From NCBI RefSeq assembly GCF_900129215.1, contig NZ_FQUQ01000004.1:496001-560000 (forward strand): 64,000 nt of DNA, written 5' to 3'. Position 1 is the first letter of the stretch; every line of letters starts with the position of its first letter. Source of the DNA: Pedobacter caeni. GTDB lineage: Bacteria > Bacteroidota > Bacteroidia > Sphingobacteriales > Sphingobacteriaceae. The notes beneath the pieces were generated by a model. That model saw only the letters and a program-made list of their open reading frames with translations. It was not told the DNA's origin and ran no database searches. A program made the translations under genes and the position numbers. Positions 34,380 through 44,441 of this stretch are shown here, piece by piece.

Positions 34380-37300
34380 ATGAAATTTTACATTAATTTT
34401 TCATATAGGCCATTCGCCCGTATGACTAAAATTCTGCTCGTTATGAAACTAATCATTGTTTTAATGACCGTAGTAGGCTTGCAGATCAGCCTTGCCGCTG
34501 ATGCGCAAAAGATTAACCTCTCAGAAAAAAATGCGCCACTGGAAAAAATACTCAGACAAATCAGACAACAGACCGGGTATGATTATTTCGGGGATATAGA
34601 ATTGATAAAAAACGCCAGGAGAATAGACATTCAGGTTAGGAATGCAAGCCTTGAAGAGACCCTCCTTCATTGTTTTATTAATCAGAACCTGACTTACACC
34701 ATTGAGAGTAAAATCATTGTCATAAGAAACAGTAAATCCAACAACTCTGATGATTCCGCAGCTGTTTTGAAAGACATTGAAATCACAGGAAAAGTAGTTG
34801 ACAATAAGGGGCTTCCCCTAAGTGGTGCTACGGTGACAATAAAACGCAATAAAAAATCTGTGATGACAGATATCAATGGTATTTATAGACTAACAGTAGA
34901 GCCGGGCGACGTATTAATTATTTCATACATAGGCTATGATAACAAAGAAATTAATGTGTCTGACATTAAAGCCGGCTCTATATCTAACATCAGCCTGATT
35001 TTGGCCGCCAACAAATTACAACAAATTGAGATTGTCAGTACCGGTTATCAGGAGTTACCAAGGGAGAGAGCCACCGGCTCCTTTGAATTGATCACTAAAG
35101 AACAATTGCAACACAATACAAGCCCAAACCTGATCAAGCGCCTCGAAGGCATTACAAATAGTATGGATTTTAACAATCAGAATCAACCGAATGTATCCAG
35201 TAGTACAGGATCAAAAAGATCTCCCTTACTAAATTTAACGATTCGCGGAAAGAATACATTTCTCCCTGTGGGTACCGGAGTAGATCTAAGCAGTAATAGT
35301 GGACAACCCCTGGTCGTTATTAACGGAATTGCTACGCCCTACTCAATTGATGACATCAATCCAAATGATGTAGAGAGCATCAGTATTTTAAAAGATGCTG
35401 CATCTGCTTCCATTTGGGGCTCTAGAGCTGCCAACGGAGTGATTGTAATCACAACTAAGAAAGGAGGTTACAATCGGCCAGCTTCCGTTTCATTGAGCAG
35501 TAACTTTAACATAACGGATAAAATTGACCTGTTTGACAGAAATCTGATGACTACATCTGACTATATAGACGCACAGGTATTGGCTTACAATAATAAATAC
35601 GACCCGGCCAATCCCAATGCTTACCTGGAAGATCCTGTAGATGCCCTTTACGCACAGTCCAATATCCCCCTGGTTGCAGAAATCATGAACGACCGTAAGA
35701 TGAACAAAATCACTGAAACAGAAAAAAACGCGAAACTAGATGCCTTGAGGGGATTTGATGTTCGTCAGGATTTGAACCGTTATTTTCTCCGTAAGGCCTT
35801 TACGCAAAGTTATTCCTTAGGTGTTGAAGGCGGAACTAACCTTTTCAATTATCGTTTGTCAGGTGGATATGATGACACTAAGAACAATACGATTAATTCA
35901 GCCTCAAACCGCTACTCATTTAATCTGAATACGTCAGTCAAAGTGCTAAAAAATCTTACTACACAAGGGCTGATTAACTATACACAAAATAATAGCCATG
36001 ATCAGGCAGGTGGAAGCTTGATTATAGGAAACAGCCAAACCAATGGCTTTGAGCCCTATACCCGTCTTGCCGATGACCAGGGTAATCCACTCCCTGTGGT
36101 GAGAGGGTACAGACCTATCTATCTGAAAACATTTGCCACTGCTCATGGAAACAAAGTACTTGATATGACCTGGAAGCCTTTGGAAGATATCAATCAGGGT
36201 TATTCCAAAATAAAAAGAGAAAGCCTCAACGCGAACCTGAACCTGGCTTATCAGATCAGTCCGGTATTTTCGGCAAATTTTAGTTATAACTATAACAGGG
36301 GTCTGGAGGAACAGATCGATATGAGGGGCGCAAATACTTATTATATGCGTGAGTTGACTAATATATTTACTACTGGACCAGATTATGCTGACCCAATATT
36401 TGGGCCACAGCCCTACAAACGCTTAATTCCACTCGGAGGGATGTATACCCCACTTACCCTTAAATCAAATAACCAAACACTTCGTGGGCAACTAAATGTA
36501 GAAAAAACCTGGAATGAAAGACATCAGTTATCTGCCATTGGAGGTATCGATGTAAATCAATTCTATCAGTCCAGCAAAACTGAGCAATTTTATGGCTATG
36601 ATGAAAACACTTTGGCGACAAATAATAACATCCCATTTGGCACATTTTACATGCGCTTAATTCCTGATCCTCAAAGTGGACTCTCTATTGGCCAGATTCC
36701 TTTCGCTGCTTCACTCTCGGACTTCAGAACACGTGCTCTAAGCTTTTATTCCAATGCGGCCTATACTTTCGACAAACGGTACACCTTATCAGCAAGTGTC
36801 CGGAATGACATCTCTAGTGTGTTTGGAGAAGGTACAAATAGAAGAGGCTCTACTTACTATTCCGTTGGAGGAAGCTGGAATATTGCCAATGAAAAATTTT
36901 ATAAAGTAAGTTGGTTGCCAAATTTAAAACTAAGAACAACTTATGGATATAATGGAAATGTAAATGCAAATATCCTGGCAAAACCACTATTATCGTACAT
37001 ACAAACCCCTTCCACCGTTACTCAACTTCCTTTTGCTACGACCGCATTTGTCAACAACCCTAAATTACGACCAGAGCGCTCCGGCATTCTAAATCTCGGT
37101 CTTGATTTTGGATTAAAGAATAACCGTTTAAGCGGAAGCATAGAATATTATAACAGAAAAACAAAAGACCTGGTTGCTTCAGCTGGCTTAGACCCAAGCA
37201 CCGGATATGCCATACAGGATTATAACGCTGCAAACCTCCATGCATCTGGAACCGATATTACACTTAACTCAATCAATCTGGAAACAGGTAAATTTCGCTG

Positions 37301-38063
37301 GAATAGTAATTTACTATTTAGCCACAATCAGGTTAAAATCACCAAATTACTATCCCCTACAGCAAATACCCCCCTTGGTTTCGTCACTTCTGCCAGAATA
37401 GAAGGTTATAGCCTCTCCCGCATTGCAGCATATAGATGGGCAGGTCTTGATCCAACTACTGGTAACCCCATGGGTTATGTTAATGGGGTGGCAACACCTA
37501 TAACAGGCGACAATGCCGTTTTCATTGCTCTTAACAACTCTCCTTTAGCCAGTACTACACGCTATTTTGGCTCTGCAGTACCTGTTTATTATGGGGCATT
37601 CCGCAACACTTTCAACTATGGCAATTTCTTCGTTTCTGTAAATTTCCTCTATAAACTCGGTTATTTCACAAGAAGGCCACTCTCTGAAACAATGCGTTAT
37701 GACCTGCTCCTCAGCTCCAATATTCTGGGTGCAGGAGAATACGCAAACAGATGGCAAAAACCGGGAGATGAAAAAACAACCAATGTCCCTTCATTTTTAC
37801 TGCCAACTAATTCGAACAGAGATCTTTTCTATCAATATGCAGAAATTAATGTGATCAAAGCCGATCATATCCGGCTTCAGGAGATCAATTTCGGATATAC
37901 CTTAAAAAAAGTAAACACATTTATTAAAAACCCAAGAATCTATGCTAACATAAACAACTTGGGAATCATCTGGAGAGCCAATAAACAAGGAATTGATCCT
38001 GAAGCATCTGATTATCCTCAGCCACGCATTTATAGTTTTGGATTTAGCGCAAATTTTAATTAA
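34380..38063 (+). CDS. SusC/RagA TonB-dependent transporter with STN domain
   Basis: A 1,227-residue outer-membrane receptor. The long signal ends in ...GLQISLAADAQ; then an STN (secretin/TonB) signalling domain (INLSEKNAPLEKILRQIRQQTGYDY, about 45-125), a carboxypeptidase-like domain (ITGKVVDNKGLPLSGATV), the plug (STGYQELPRERATGSF, ...DVESISILKDAASASIWGSRAANGVIVITTKKG) and a 22-strand barrel ending FSANFN. The STN domain makes it a signalling transporter that works with the ECF/FecR pair. The plug carries a 40-residue insert between strands (TGSKRSPLLNLTIRGKNTF). Substrate unknown; with TlpA-like and NHL partners a peptide or metal-linked ligand is possible. An imperfect hairpin (ACCGGAAGTG...CACTCCCGGT) lies in the gap before it. 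Confidence 0.94.
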   Translation: MKFYINFSYRPFARMTKILLVMKLIIVLMTVVGLQISLAADAQKINLSEKNAPLEKILRQIRQQTGYDYFGDIELIKNARRIDIQVRNASLEETLLHCFINQNLTYTIESKIIVIRNSKSNNSDDSAAVLKDIEITGKVVDNKGLPLSGATVTIKRNKKSVMTDINGIYRLTVEPGDVLIISYIGYDNKEINVSDIKAGSISNISLILAANKLQQIEIVSTGYQELPRERATGSFELITKEQLQHNTSPNLIKRLEGITNSMDFNNQNQPNVSSSTGSKRSPLLNLTIRGKNTFLPVGTGVDLSSNSGQPLVVINGIATPYSIDDINPNDVESISILKDAASASIWGSRAANGVIVITTKKGGYNRPASVSLSSNFNITDKIDLFDRNLMTTSDYIDAQVLAYNNKYDPANPNAYLEDPVDALYAQSNIPLVAEIMNDRKMNKITETEKNAKLDALRGFDVRQDLNRYFLRKAFTQSYSLGVEGGTNLFNYRLSGGYDDTKNNTINSASNRYSFNLNTSVKVLKNLTTQGLINYTQNNSHDQAGGSLIIGNSQTNGFEPYTRLADDQGNPLPVVRGYRPIYLKTFATAHGNKVLDMTWKPLEDINQGYSKIKRESLNANLNLAYQISPVFSANFSYNYNRGLEEQIDMRGANTYYMRELTNIFTTGPDYADPIFGPQPYKRLIPLGGMYTPLTLKSNNQTLRGQLNVEKTWNERHQLSAIGGIDVNQFYQSSKTEQFYGYDENTLATNNNIPFGTFYMRLIPDPQSGLSIGQIPFAASLSDFRTRALSFYSNAAYTFDKRYTLSASVRNDISSVFGEGTNRRGSTYYSVGGSWNIANEKFYKVSWLPNLKLRTTYGYNGNVNANILAKPLLSYIQTPSTVTQLPFATTAFVNNPKLRPERSGILNLGLDFGLKNNRLSGSIEYYNRKTKDLVASAGLDPSTGYAIQDYNAANLHASGTDITLNSINLETGKFRWNSNLLFSHNQVKITKLLSPTANTPLGFVTSARIEGYSLSRIAAYRWAGLDPTTGNPMGYVNGVATPITGDNAVFIALNNSPLASTTRYFGSAVPVYYGAFRNTFNYGNFFVSVNFLYKLGYFTRRPLSETMRYDLLLSSNILGAGEYANRWQKPGDEKTTNVPSFLLPTNSNRDLFYQYAEINVIKADHIRLQEINFGYTLKKVNTFIKNPRIYANINNLGIIWRANKQGIDPEASDYPQPRIYSFGFSANFN

Positions 38064-38069
38064 AAAAGA

Positions 38070-39518
38070 ATGAAATCTATAAAAATACTTTTGCCTGTAT
38101 TGCTCATTAGTTTAATACTGGCTTCGTGCAAAAAGTTTGTGGACATAAAAAAGATTAGCAATCAGAGTTTTCTGACCACAGCAAATGACTGCCAGTTGTT
38201 ACTGGACAATTATGATTACATGAATACAGGCTATCCATTGGATGGAGAAGTATCTGCAGACGACTATTATGTTCTCAGTGACAGCTATAAAGAAAATGTA
38301 ATTCCGAAGATACCACTGGAAGAACAGGATCTTTATGCCTGGCGGCCCGGAGCCAAACGAAACCTGGCTGACCCAAACTGGCAAAAACCTTACTTTGTAA
38401 TCTACAATGCCAATCTGGTCCTCGAGACTCTGGCAAAAATAAACCCTGCGACAGAAGATCCAGGTCTTCTAAATACCTTAAAAGGGAGCGCCTTGTTTTA
38501 TAGAGCTTATGCTTTGTGGTTTGTTGCTCAGTTGTATACAAAGCCATATTCTGCCTCCACTGCAGATCAAGATCCTGGCGTTCCCGTAAGAACCAGCTCT
38601 GATATGAATGTTGAATCATTACGAGGAACTGTAAAAGAGACTTACAACAGTATGATCAGGGATTTGTCCGAGGCATTGAACTTACTACCATTAACCTCGA
38701 ATATTCCATCAAGGCCTAATAAAGTGACCGTTTACGCTATGTTGGCCCGCTTATATCTTTCGATGGAAGATTATCCAAATGCTTTGATTAATTCAAACGA
38801 GGCATTAAAGCTCAAAAATGACTTGTTAAATTACAATGGAATAAGTGCTGTTTCCGCCAGCCCCTTTTCTCGTTTCCATAAAGAAGTCATTTTTCATTCC
38901 ATTAATTATTATAAATCAACCAACCCTGCTGTAGGAGCAATATTGTATCAGGGTTTTGCTTTTAACAACATTGCAAAAATAGCCCCTGATCTGGTAGCAT
39001 CTTATGGAACAAATGACCTGAGAAGAACGATTTTTTTAAAAATAAATTCCGGTATCCATGCCCAAAGCTATCGGTTCACGGGAAATTATGAGCAGGCTTT
39101 TAGCCCGGCACCTACATTTTTTAACGGGTTGGCAACAGATGAAATGTATCTGATCAGCGCAGAGTGTCATGCAAGAGCTGGAAATATCCCTGAAGCGGCT
39201 AAAGCCTTAAATACACTGCTGATTACCAGATGGAAAACCGGAACCTATGTTGATATGAGTTCTACAACTCCGGCAGAGGAAGCATTGAGAAAAATCCTTG
39301 AAGAACGCAGGAAAGAATTGCTAATGCGGGGCCTAAGATGGACTGATCTCCGCAGATTAAATAAGGATAACCGATTCAAAAAAGATCTGGTAAGAAAGAT
39401 GATCATTAATGGAACAGAAACCATTATCGGCAGCCTGCCCGCGAATGATCCCAGGTATACACTGCTTATTCCAGATGAAGTCATTAAAAACAGTGGCTTA
39501 GCACAAAACTTAAGATAA
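38070..39518 (+). CDS. SusD/RagB family substrate-binding lipoprotein
   Basis: A 482-residue lipoprotein: signal MKSIKILLPVLLISLILASC with Cys in an L-A-S-C lipobox, then KKFVDIKKISNQSFLTTANDCQLLLDNYD. TPR-type helices (GSALFYRAYALWFVAQLYTKPYS; VTVYAMLARLYLSMEDYPNALINSNEAL) and a C-terminal EERRKELLMRGLRWTDLRRLNK box mark SusD. It would sit over the mouth of the SusC barrel and capture the ligand. The gene starts seven bases after SusC, as is standard. Confidence 0.93.
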   Translation: MKSIKILLPVLLISLILASCKKFVDIKKISNQSFLTTANDCQLLLDNYDYMNTGYPLDGEVSADDYYVLSDSYKENVIPKIPLEEQDLYAWRPGAKRNLADPNWQKPYFVIYNANLVLETLAKINPATEDPGLLNTLKGSALFYRAYALWFVAQLYTKPYSASTADQDPGVPVRTSSDMNVESLRGTVKETYNSMIRDLSEALNLLPLTSNIPSRPNKVTVYAMLARLYLSMEDYPNALINSNEALKLKNDLLNYNGISAVSASPFSRFHKEVIFHSINYYKSTNPAVGAILYQGFAFNNIAKIAPDLVASYGTNDLRRTIFLKINSGIHAQSYRFTGNYEQAFSPAPTFFNGLATDEMYLISAECHARAGNIPEAAKALNTLLITRWKTGTYVDMSSTTPAEEALRKILEERRKELLMRGLRWTDLRRLNKDNRFKKDLVRKMIINGTETIIGSLPANDPRYTLLIPDEVIKNSGLAQNLR

Positions 39519-39523
39519 AAAAA

Positions 39524-40909
39524 ATGCACAAAAAAATAACACTAACGCTTGTTTCCATATTTATACAAATAAGTACGATAACTGCGCAACAAACTTTGAA
39601 TATTTCTGGAAAAACGAAACCTATTGCCGGGTTGTCCAATTTAAATATTGGTGATTCTTTACCAGATTTTTCAATCCCAAAAATCATCAATACACCTAAA
39701 TCAACCGCAAAAACATCTGAATTTAAGGAGCAATTACTTATCATCGATTTTTGGTCTATTTACTGTAGCGGCTGCATAGAAGCATTGCCAAAAATGAATG
39801 CTCTGCAGAAATTATTTGGCAATAAAATCAAAATATTACCCGTGACTTATGAGTCTGAAGCATTGGTCTCTGAATTTTGGAAGAAAAATAGGAATACCAA
39901 AGGATTGGGCTTACCATCAGTTGTAGAAGATCAGATTTTTGCATCTTACTTCAGGCACCAAACTATTCCTCATGAGGTCTGGATATATAAAGGAAAAGTT
40001 ATTGCAATCACTACCTCTCAATATGTCGATGAACCCAACATTAGAAAGGTCCTCAACGGAGAATCGATCAAATGGCCTCCAAAAAACGATTTTTATCAAT
40101 TCGATGGAAATAAGGAGTCTTTGTTTAAACTACAAGATGCAGCGTCAAAAGCAAATGCAACTCACCTGAAATATGCTATAACAGGAGCATACAAAGAAGG
40201 TGTAAATTCTGAGGGTTTATCAGGCGGCGTAGGAATAGTGCGAGATTCCATCCATAAAACTGTCCGCACATTCTTTTTAAACCAGGATATTTATACAGCT
40301 TATCTCCTCAACTGGGCAAAAAAGATTAACCCATATCAATTAGTTAAACCTTCATTTTCTAACATACCGAATCAAGTGGTATGGGAAGTTGAAGATAAAT
40401 CCAGATACTTCTATGATCCTAAGACAAGCTACCTCGCGGAATGGATTCGTGGAAACGGAATATGCTTCGAATCGCTGAATCCGGATACAGGGCAAACAGA
40501 CAAAGAAATTGCTTCTACCACTATAACAGATATGAATCTCTTGCTTGGATTAAATGTGAGATGGGAAAAAAGAAAAGAAAAAGTACTTCTTCTCATCTTG
40601 AAAAGGGGAGGCGAAAAACTCAAAAGCAGCAATAACATTAAAAACAAGGAGGATCATCTGGTCAACAAAAATGGTATACAGTATTTTAGGTCCCTTCCAT
40701 TGTCAACATTAACATATAAACTAAACCAACAAAAAGAAAATCCATATGTGTTTGATGAAACAAATTATAATGAGGCTGTAGACCTTGACCTTAAAATCCC
40801 ATCCTGGACCGATATTCCGGCAATCCGTAAAGCACTTGCTAAGTACGGACTGGATTTAATAGAAGAAGAACGAATGGTAGATAAATTCGTATTCACAACA
40901 ACCAAATAA
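39524..40909 (+). CDS. TlpA-like thioredoxin-fold protein with DUF3738-like C-terminus
   Basis: A 461-residue exported protein. After the signal (ITLTLVSIFIQISTITAQQ) comes a thioredoxin fold: GDSLPDFSIPKIINTPKSTAKTSEFKEQLLIIDFWSIYCSGCIEALPKMNALQ, with C-S-G-C in the active-site position near residue 83, unusual for the normal C-x-x-C (C-P-P-C/C-G-P-C). The second half (LPLSTLTYKLNQQKENPYVFDETNYNEAVDLDLKIPSWTDIPAIRKALAKYGLDLIEEERMVDKFV) resembles DUF3738/TIGR03435. Bacteroidota Sus loci often carry such fusions next to SusC/D. It likely handles thiols or binds a ligand in the periplasm. It begins six bases after SusD. Confidence 0.8.
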   Translation: MHKKITLTLVSIFIQISTITAQQTLNISGKTKPIAGLSNLNIGDSLPDFSIPKIINTPKSTAKTSEFKEQLLIIDFWSIYCSGCIEALPKMNALQKLFGNKIKILPVTYESEALVSEFWKKNRNTKGLGLPSVVEDQIFASYFRHQTIPHEVWIYKGKVIAITTSQYVDEPNIRKVLNGESIKWPPKNDFYQFDGNKESLFKLQDAASKANATHLKYAITGAYKEGVNSEGLSGGVGIVRDSIHKTVRTFFLNQDIYTAYLLNWAKKINPYQLVKPSFSNIPNQVVWEVEDKSRYFYDPKTSYLAEWIRGNGICFESLNPDTGQTDKEIASTTITDMNLLLGLNVRWEKRKEKVLLLILKRGGEKLKSSNNIKNKEDHLVNKNGIQYFRSLPLSTLTYKLNQQKENPYVFDETNYNEAVDLDLKIPSWTDIPAIRKALAKYGLDLIEEERMVDKFVFTTTK

Positions 40910-40934
40910 CAAACTATACTAAAACCAAAAAAAA

Positions 40935-42134
40935 ATGAAACAAGTAAAACTAGCCCTTGTATGGGGCGCATTGCTCCTTATAATAAGCAGCTGCAAAAAG
41001 GGAGAAAAAATAGACGAACCTATCTTACCAAAAGTCCTAATGGTCAGTTCATTTGCAGGGGGAGAAGGAAATGCTTACCTCGACGGGCCTAAAGGTGTAA
41101 ATGCATTTTACCAACCCAATGGAATCACCACAGACCTCTCCGGAAACATGTATGTTGCTGACAAGATCAATTGTTCCATTAGAAAAATTACTCCTGACGG
41201 GACCGTGACAACTATTGCGGGCAAAGGAGGGAAAGAAGAATTTGAATTTGCCGGCCTGGTGGATGGAACAGGAGCTAATGCTCGTTTCCGTGCGCCGACA
41301 GGTATAAGATCCGATGCTTCCGGAAATTTATACGTAGTTGATCAGGGAAATAATTGCATCAGAAAAATTACATCTGAAGGGGTAGTAACGACCCTTGCTG
41401 GTGGGGCGGGAAATGGTTTTGCTGATGGACCGGGAGCGACAGCAAAATTCAACAATCCACAAGATATTGCTGTAGATGTTGCCAACAACCTATATGTAAC
41501 AGATTATGGTAATAACCGAATCAGGAAAATTACTCCTGCCGGAGTGGTAAGCACCTATGCAGGAACTGGAGTTCAATCTACATCTGATGGCCCCATTGCC
41601 ACTGCGAGAGTTAGAAGTCCGTTTGCAATAAACATTGATCCTACTGGAATTATTTATTTTTCCGAAGAAAGTGGAGGGCAGCTTCGAAAAATTGCTGATG
41701 GGATAGTCACGACTTTGGTTCCCTTTCCCGGATATGTTGATGGCCCAGTAGCACTTGCTGCAGCTGATAAAATAGCCGGAATAGCAATTGATGCTAAGGG
41801 CGACGTGTATGTCTCGGATCAAAACAATGCTTTAATCCGAAAAGTAAGTTTCATAAATGGGATTGGAGTAATAAAAACCATAGCAGGAATAAAAACAACC
41901 AGTGCTGAGCGTTCTTTGGCAGCATTTAAACCAGCCAATGGATTCGCTGATCAAACTAAATTTGTGGCAATTTTTGGACTTACTATCGATAAACAGGAAA
42001 ATCTCTACGTTGCAGATGCCGGCAGAGGTGGTCAGATTAAAAAGATCAGCTTAGAAACAGACCCAAGAGTACCACAGGAAAGTAAAGAGACCAAGGATGC
42101 CAGGCTTTGGAATAAACCAATAGGCTGGAAATAA
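40935..42134 (+). CDS. NHL-repeat beta-propeller lipoprotein
   Basis: A 399-residue lipoprotein: signal LALVWGALLLIISSC with lipobox I-S-S-C, then about six NHL repeats, each like FYQPNGITTDLSGNMYVADKINCSIRKITPDGTVTTIAGKGG. The series D-x-x-G-N-[LM]-Y-V-[AS]-D-x-x-N-x-x-I-R-K-I recurs from residue 55 to 375. The end ETDPRVPQESKETKDARLWNKPIGWK is basic. It would bind a ligand or partner at the cell surface, as NHL-type propellers do next to SusCD pairs. It is 25 bases after the TlpA-like gene. Confidence 0.85.
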   Translation: MKQVKLALVWGALLLIISSCKKGEKIDEPILPKVLMVSSFAGGEGNAYLDGPKGVNAFYQPNGITTDLSGNMYVADKINCSIRKITPDGTVTTIAGKGGKEEFEFAGLVDGTGANARFRAPTGIRSDASGNLYVVDQGNNCIRKITSEGVVTTLAGGAGNGFADGPGATAKFNNPQDIAVDVANNLYVTDYGNNRIRKITPAGVVSTYAGTGVQSTSDGPIATARVRSPFAINIDPTGIIYFSEESGGQLRKIADGIVTTLVPFPGYVDGPVALAAADKIAGIAIDAKGDVYVSDQNNALIRKVSFINGIGVIKTIAGIKTTSAERSLAAFKPANGFADQTKFVAIFGLTIDKQENLYVADAGRGGQIKKISLETDPRVPQESKETKDARLWNKPIGWK

Positions 42135-42175
42135 ACAATAAAAAAATGACAATAAATATTATAAAACATATAGAA

Positions 42176-42730
42176 ATGAAAAAACTCATACTCAGCGTTG
42201 CCTTTTCCCTCTTCATATTGTCTGTAACAGCACAAGACAAAATTGACCCTCAAAAAAAATCTCCCGAAATGAATACAAAACAAAACATCAATAGATTTCA
42301 ATTGTCAATTGGTCTGGACGAAGGTATTCCAGTTGGAGAATTATCTAAATATTCTTCTTTTGTAATGGGAGCATCAATACAGGGTGAATATGCCGTCCTT
42401 AAAGAACTTGGTTTAACTCTAAGTGCCAATTACCTTTATTTTCTTGGCAAAAATGGCAGGACAGGTTTGTCTTTTGTACCAGTTTTAGCAGGTGCCAAAT
42501 TTTACCTCAGCCGAAAAATATATATATCTGGTCAATTGGGAGCAGCAATGTATATTGGTCAGGACAGTGAAGATGACACTTATCTATCTTATGCACAAGG
42601 CATTGGATTCCAAGCTTCAAATAGAATTGACCTGTTAGCAAAATATGAAGGTATAAATATTGGAGGTTCAAGAACGTACTCTTTTGCAGGCCTTAGAATC
42701 GCCTATAATTTGTTTAAACGGAAAAAATAA
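42176..42730 (+). CDS. Outer-membrane beta-barrel protein, Sus-locus member
   Basis: A 184-residue barrel protein: signal MKKLILSVAFSLFILSVTAQ, then FQLSIGLDEGIPVGELSKYSSFVMGASIQGEY, GLTLSANYLYFLG, VPVLAGAKFYLSRKIYISGQLGAAMY, and the end GGSRTYSFAGLRIAYNLFKRKK. It is of the porin-like outer membrane protein type (PF13568-like). The frame is open 10 residues further upstream; the Met at 42176 gives the signal. It closes the Sus operon, with no strong hairpin immediately after. Confidence 0.75.
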   Translation: MKKLILSVAFSLFILSVTAQDKIDPQKKSPEMNTKQNINRFQLSIGLDEGIPVGELSKYSSFVMGASIQGEYAVLKELGLTLSANYLYFLGKNGRTGLSFVPVLAGAKFYLSRKIYISGQLGAAMYIGQDSEDDTYLSYAQGIGFQASNRIDLLAKYEGINIGGSRTYSFAGLRIAYNLFKRKK

Positions 42731-43141
42731 AAATTTCAATTACGCTCAAACAATCTCCCATGGGTCGGCAGATGCCAAACTGCCCCCATGGTTTTAATGA
42801 TCAGGTGATGAAACATTTAACAACACTTACCAGACCATCGTCAAAGAACATACTCAGGTATAAGTATGAGCGTATACAAATCATTGGCCCTGCATGCGGA
42901 GGGCGATTTAATTCCGGTGATGAAAATCCTTATACTTCTACCTTTTTCCAGTTCGGCAGTGTCATCCTGACCATAAAAAAACTGGGCTGGGCGCAGATGA
43001 GCACAAACAGTCTATGAGCAAGTTCGTCCTACCTGTAATCCTGTTTAGGAGGATAAGCCCAGTGTATAGGAGTAAATCTCATCAGCCAATTAATGGCCAC
43101 CGCAGCATGGGCCTATTTATGAATCTCTAATTCTAGAAAGC
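42731..43141. other. Stretch with no convincing gene
   Basis: About 410 bases between the barrel gene and a 5'-truncated GH78-like gene. Reading frames here are short and show no family pattern. Since the next gene lacks the N-terminal two thirds of its family, this may be the scar of a deletion or a replaced 5' end, but I cannot show any recognisable GH78 N-terminal part in it. Confidence 0.4.
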
Positions 43142-44440
43142 ATGCAAGGAGTAAAAATAAGTTATCCATTAAAAGTATCCGCTACATTTAGGTGTAGTGA
43201 CCCGATACTAAAAAGAATGTGGACATTCGGATACCGCCGGCTGCAACAAGCCGCAGCTGAGATTTGCTATAAAACACCTTATTATGAGCAATTGTATTAT
43301 ACCGGAGATACCGTGGTTCAGGGACTCAGCGCCTTATATTTATCGGGTGAAGACCGTTTAATGAAAAAAGCGATCCTGGATTTCTATCATTCCCGTTCTT
43401 CATCACAATCGCCGAACAGCTTCAACATGGGGGCTCGACTAAAAATCATTCCTACCTTTTCCTTGTTTTGGATATCTATGATACATGATTATTGGATGCA
43501 TAGAAAAGATGATGATTTTATTGTCCAGTTTTTACCGGCAATTCAGGGGATTCTGGACTGGTACGAACGGCAAATGAAAGGTGATCAGGAAATGATCGGT
43601 GCGATGAAATGGTGGAATGTGATTGACTTTGACCGCTTCGACGGATGGGGAAACAGTCCTGATGCAGGAAGCTCCAGATCTTCAGTAATATCCTTGCAAT
43701 ATGCCTATACCTTGAAACTGGCATCTAAATTATTTACTGCTTACGGAAACCCTGATCGTGGGAAAAGATATACAAATCTGGCTGAAAAGATCAATGATGA
43801 CACCATGAGGTTATGTTTCAACGATGAAAAAGCATTAATGGCAGATACGCCTGAGAAAACATCTTACAGTCAACATGCCAACATCTGGGCGGTTCTAAGC
43901 GGAGCAGTTGAAGATAAAAAAGCCAGAAAAGTCATGATCCATATGCTGCACGATAAGTCAATTGAACAGGCAACTTTCTTTTACAAATCCTATTTAATCA
44001 GAGCGTTAAAGAAAGTAGGTATTCATGATCAATACTACGGACAACTCCGGCCATGGGAACGCAGTTTAGATCTGGAACTCTATAATGCTCCCGAAAGAAT
44101 CCAACCTGGTTATTCCGAACGTAATGACTGGAGTGCTCAACCGAATTACGATTTCCTTGCTACCATTTGTGGCATTACGTCGGCTGCGCCTGCTTTTCAA
44201 CGGATACAGATTCAACCTACCCTTGGCATATTAACAGAAATTGAAGGAACCATGCAACATCCCGAAGGCATCATCTCAGTAAAATACAGAAGACTTGGAA
44301 AAACAGGTATTCACGCAGAAATAGACCTCCCTAAAACCATCAATGGAGACTTCATCTGGAACAATAGAATGCAGGAATTGCGTGGTGGAAAACAAACCAT
44401 AGAAGTTACACTTGTTAGCGAAATGATGCATGAATACTAA
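43142..44440 (+). CDS. GH78-like alpha-L-rhamnosidase, N-terminally truncated
   Basis: A 432-residue protein matching only the catalytic helical barrel and C-terminal part of GH78 enzymes, which are normally 700-950 residues. It begins ISYPLKVSATFRCSDPILKRMWTFGYRRLQQAAAEICYKTPYYEQLYYTGDTVVQGLSALYLSG; in the family the E of Y-E-Q-L/D-E-R-L in the same place is the general acid. Later parts are DYWMHRKDDDFIVQFLPAIQGILDWYE, QHANIWAVLSG, WSAQPNYDFLATICGI and the end with beta-strand modules (GTMQHPEGIISVKYRR). The N-terminal carbohydrate-binding and beta domains are missing and no signal peptide is present. It may be a pseudogene or a deliberate short cytoplasmic form. Confidence 0.65.
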   Translation: MQGVKISYPLKVSATFRCSDPILKRMWTFGYRRLQQAAAEICYKTPYYEQLYYTGDTVVQGLSALYLSGEDRLMKKAILDFYHSRSSSQSPNSFNMGARLKIIPTFSLFWISMIHDYWMHRKDDDFIVQFLPAIQGILDWYERQMKGDQEMIGAMKWWNVIDFDRFDGWGNSPDAGSSRSSVISLQYAYTLKLASKLFTAYGNPDRGKRYTNLAEKINDDTMRLCFNDEKALMADTPEKTSYSQHANIWAVLSGAVEDKKARKVMIHMLHDKSIEQATFFYKSYLIRALKKVGIHDQYYGQLRPWERSLDLELYNAPERIQPGYSERNDWSAQPNYDFLATICGITSAAPAFQRIQIQPTLGILTEIEGTMQHPEGIISVKYRRLGKTGIHAEIDLPKTINGDFIWNNRMQELRGGKQTIEVTLVSEMMHEY

Positions 44441-44441
44441 T

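Noticed and set aside
42760-43017. An 85-residue frame before the GH78-like gene.
   Set aside because: No family pattern, poor codon use, and no GH78 N-terminal features; listed only as an empty stretch.
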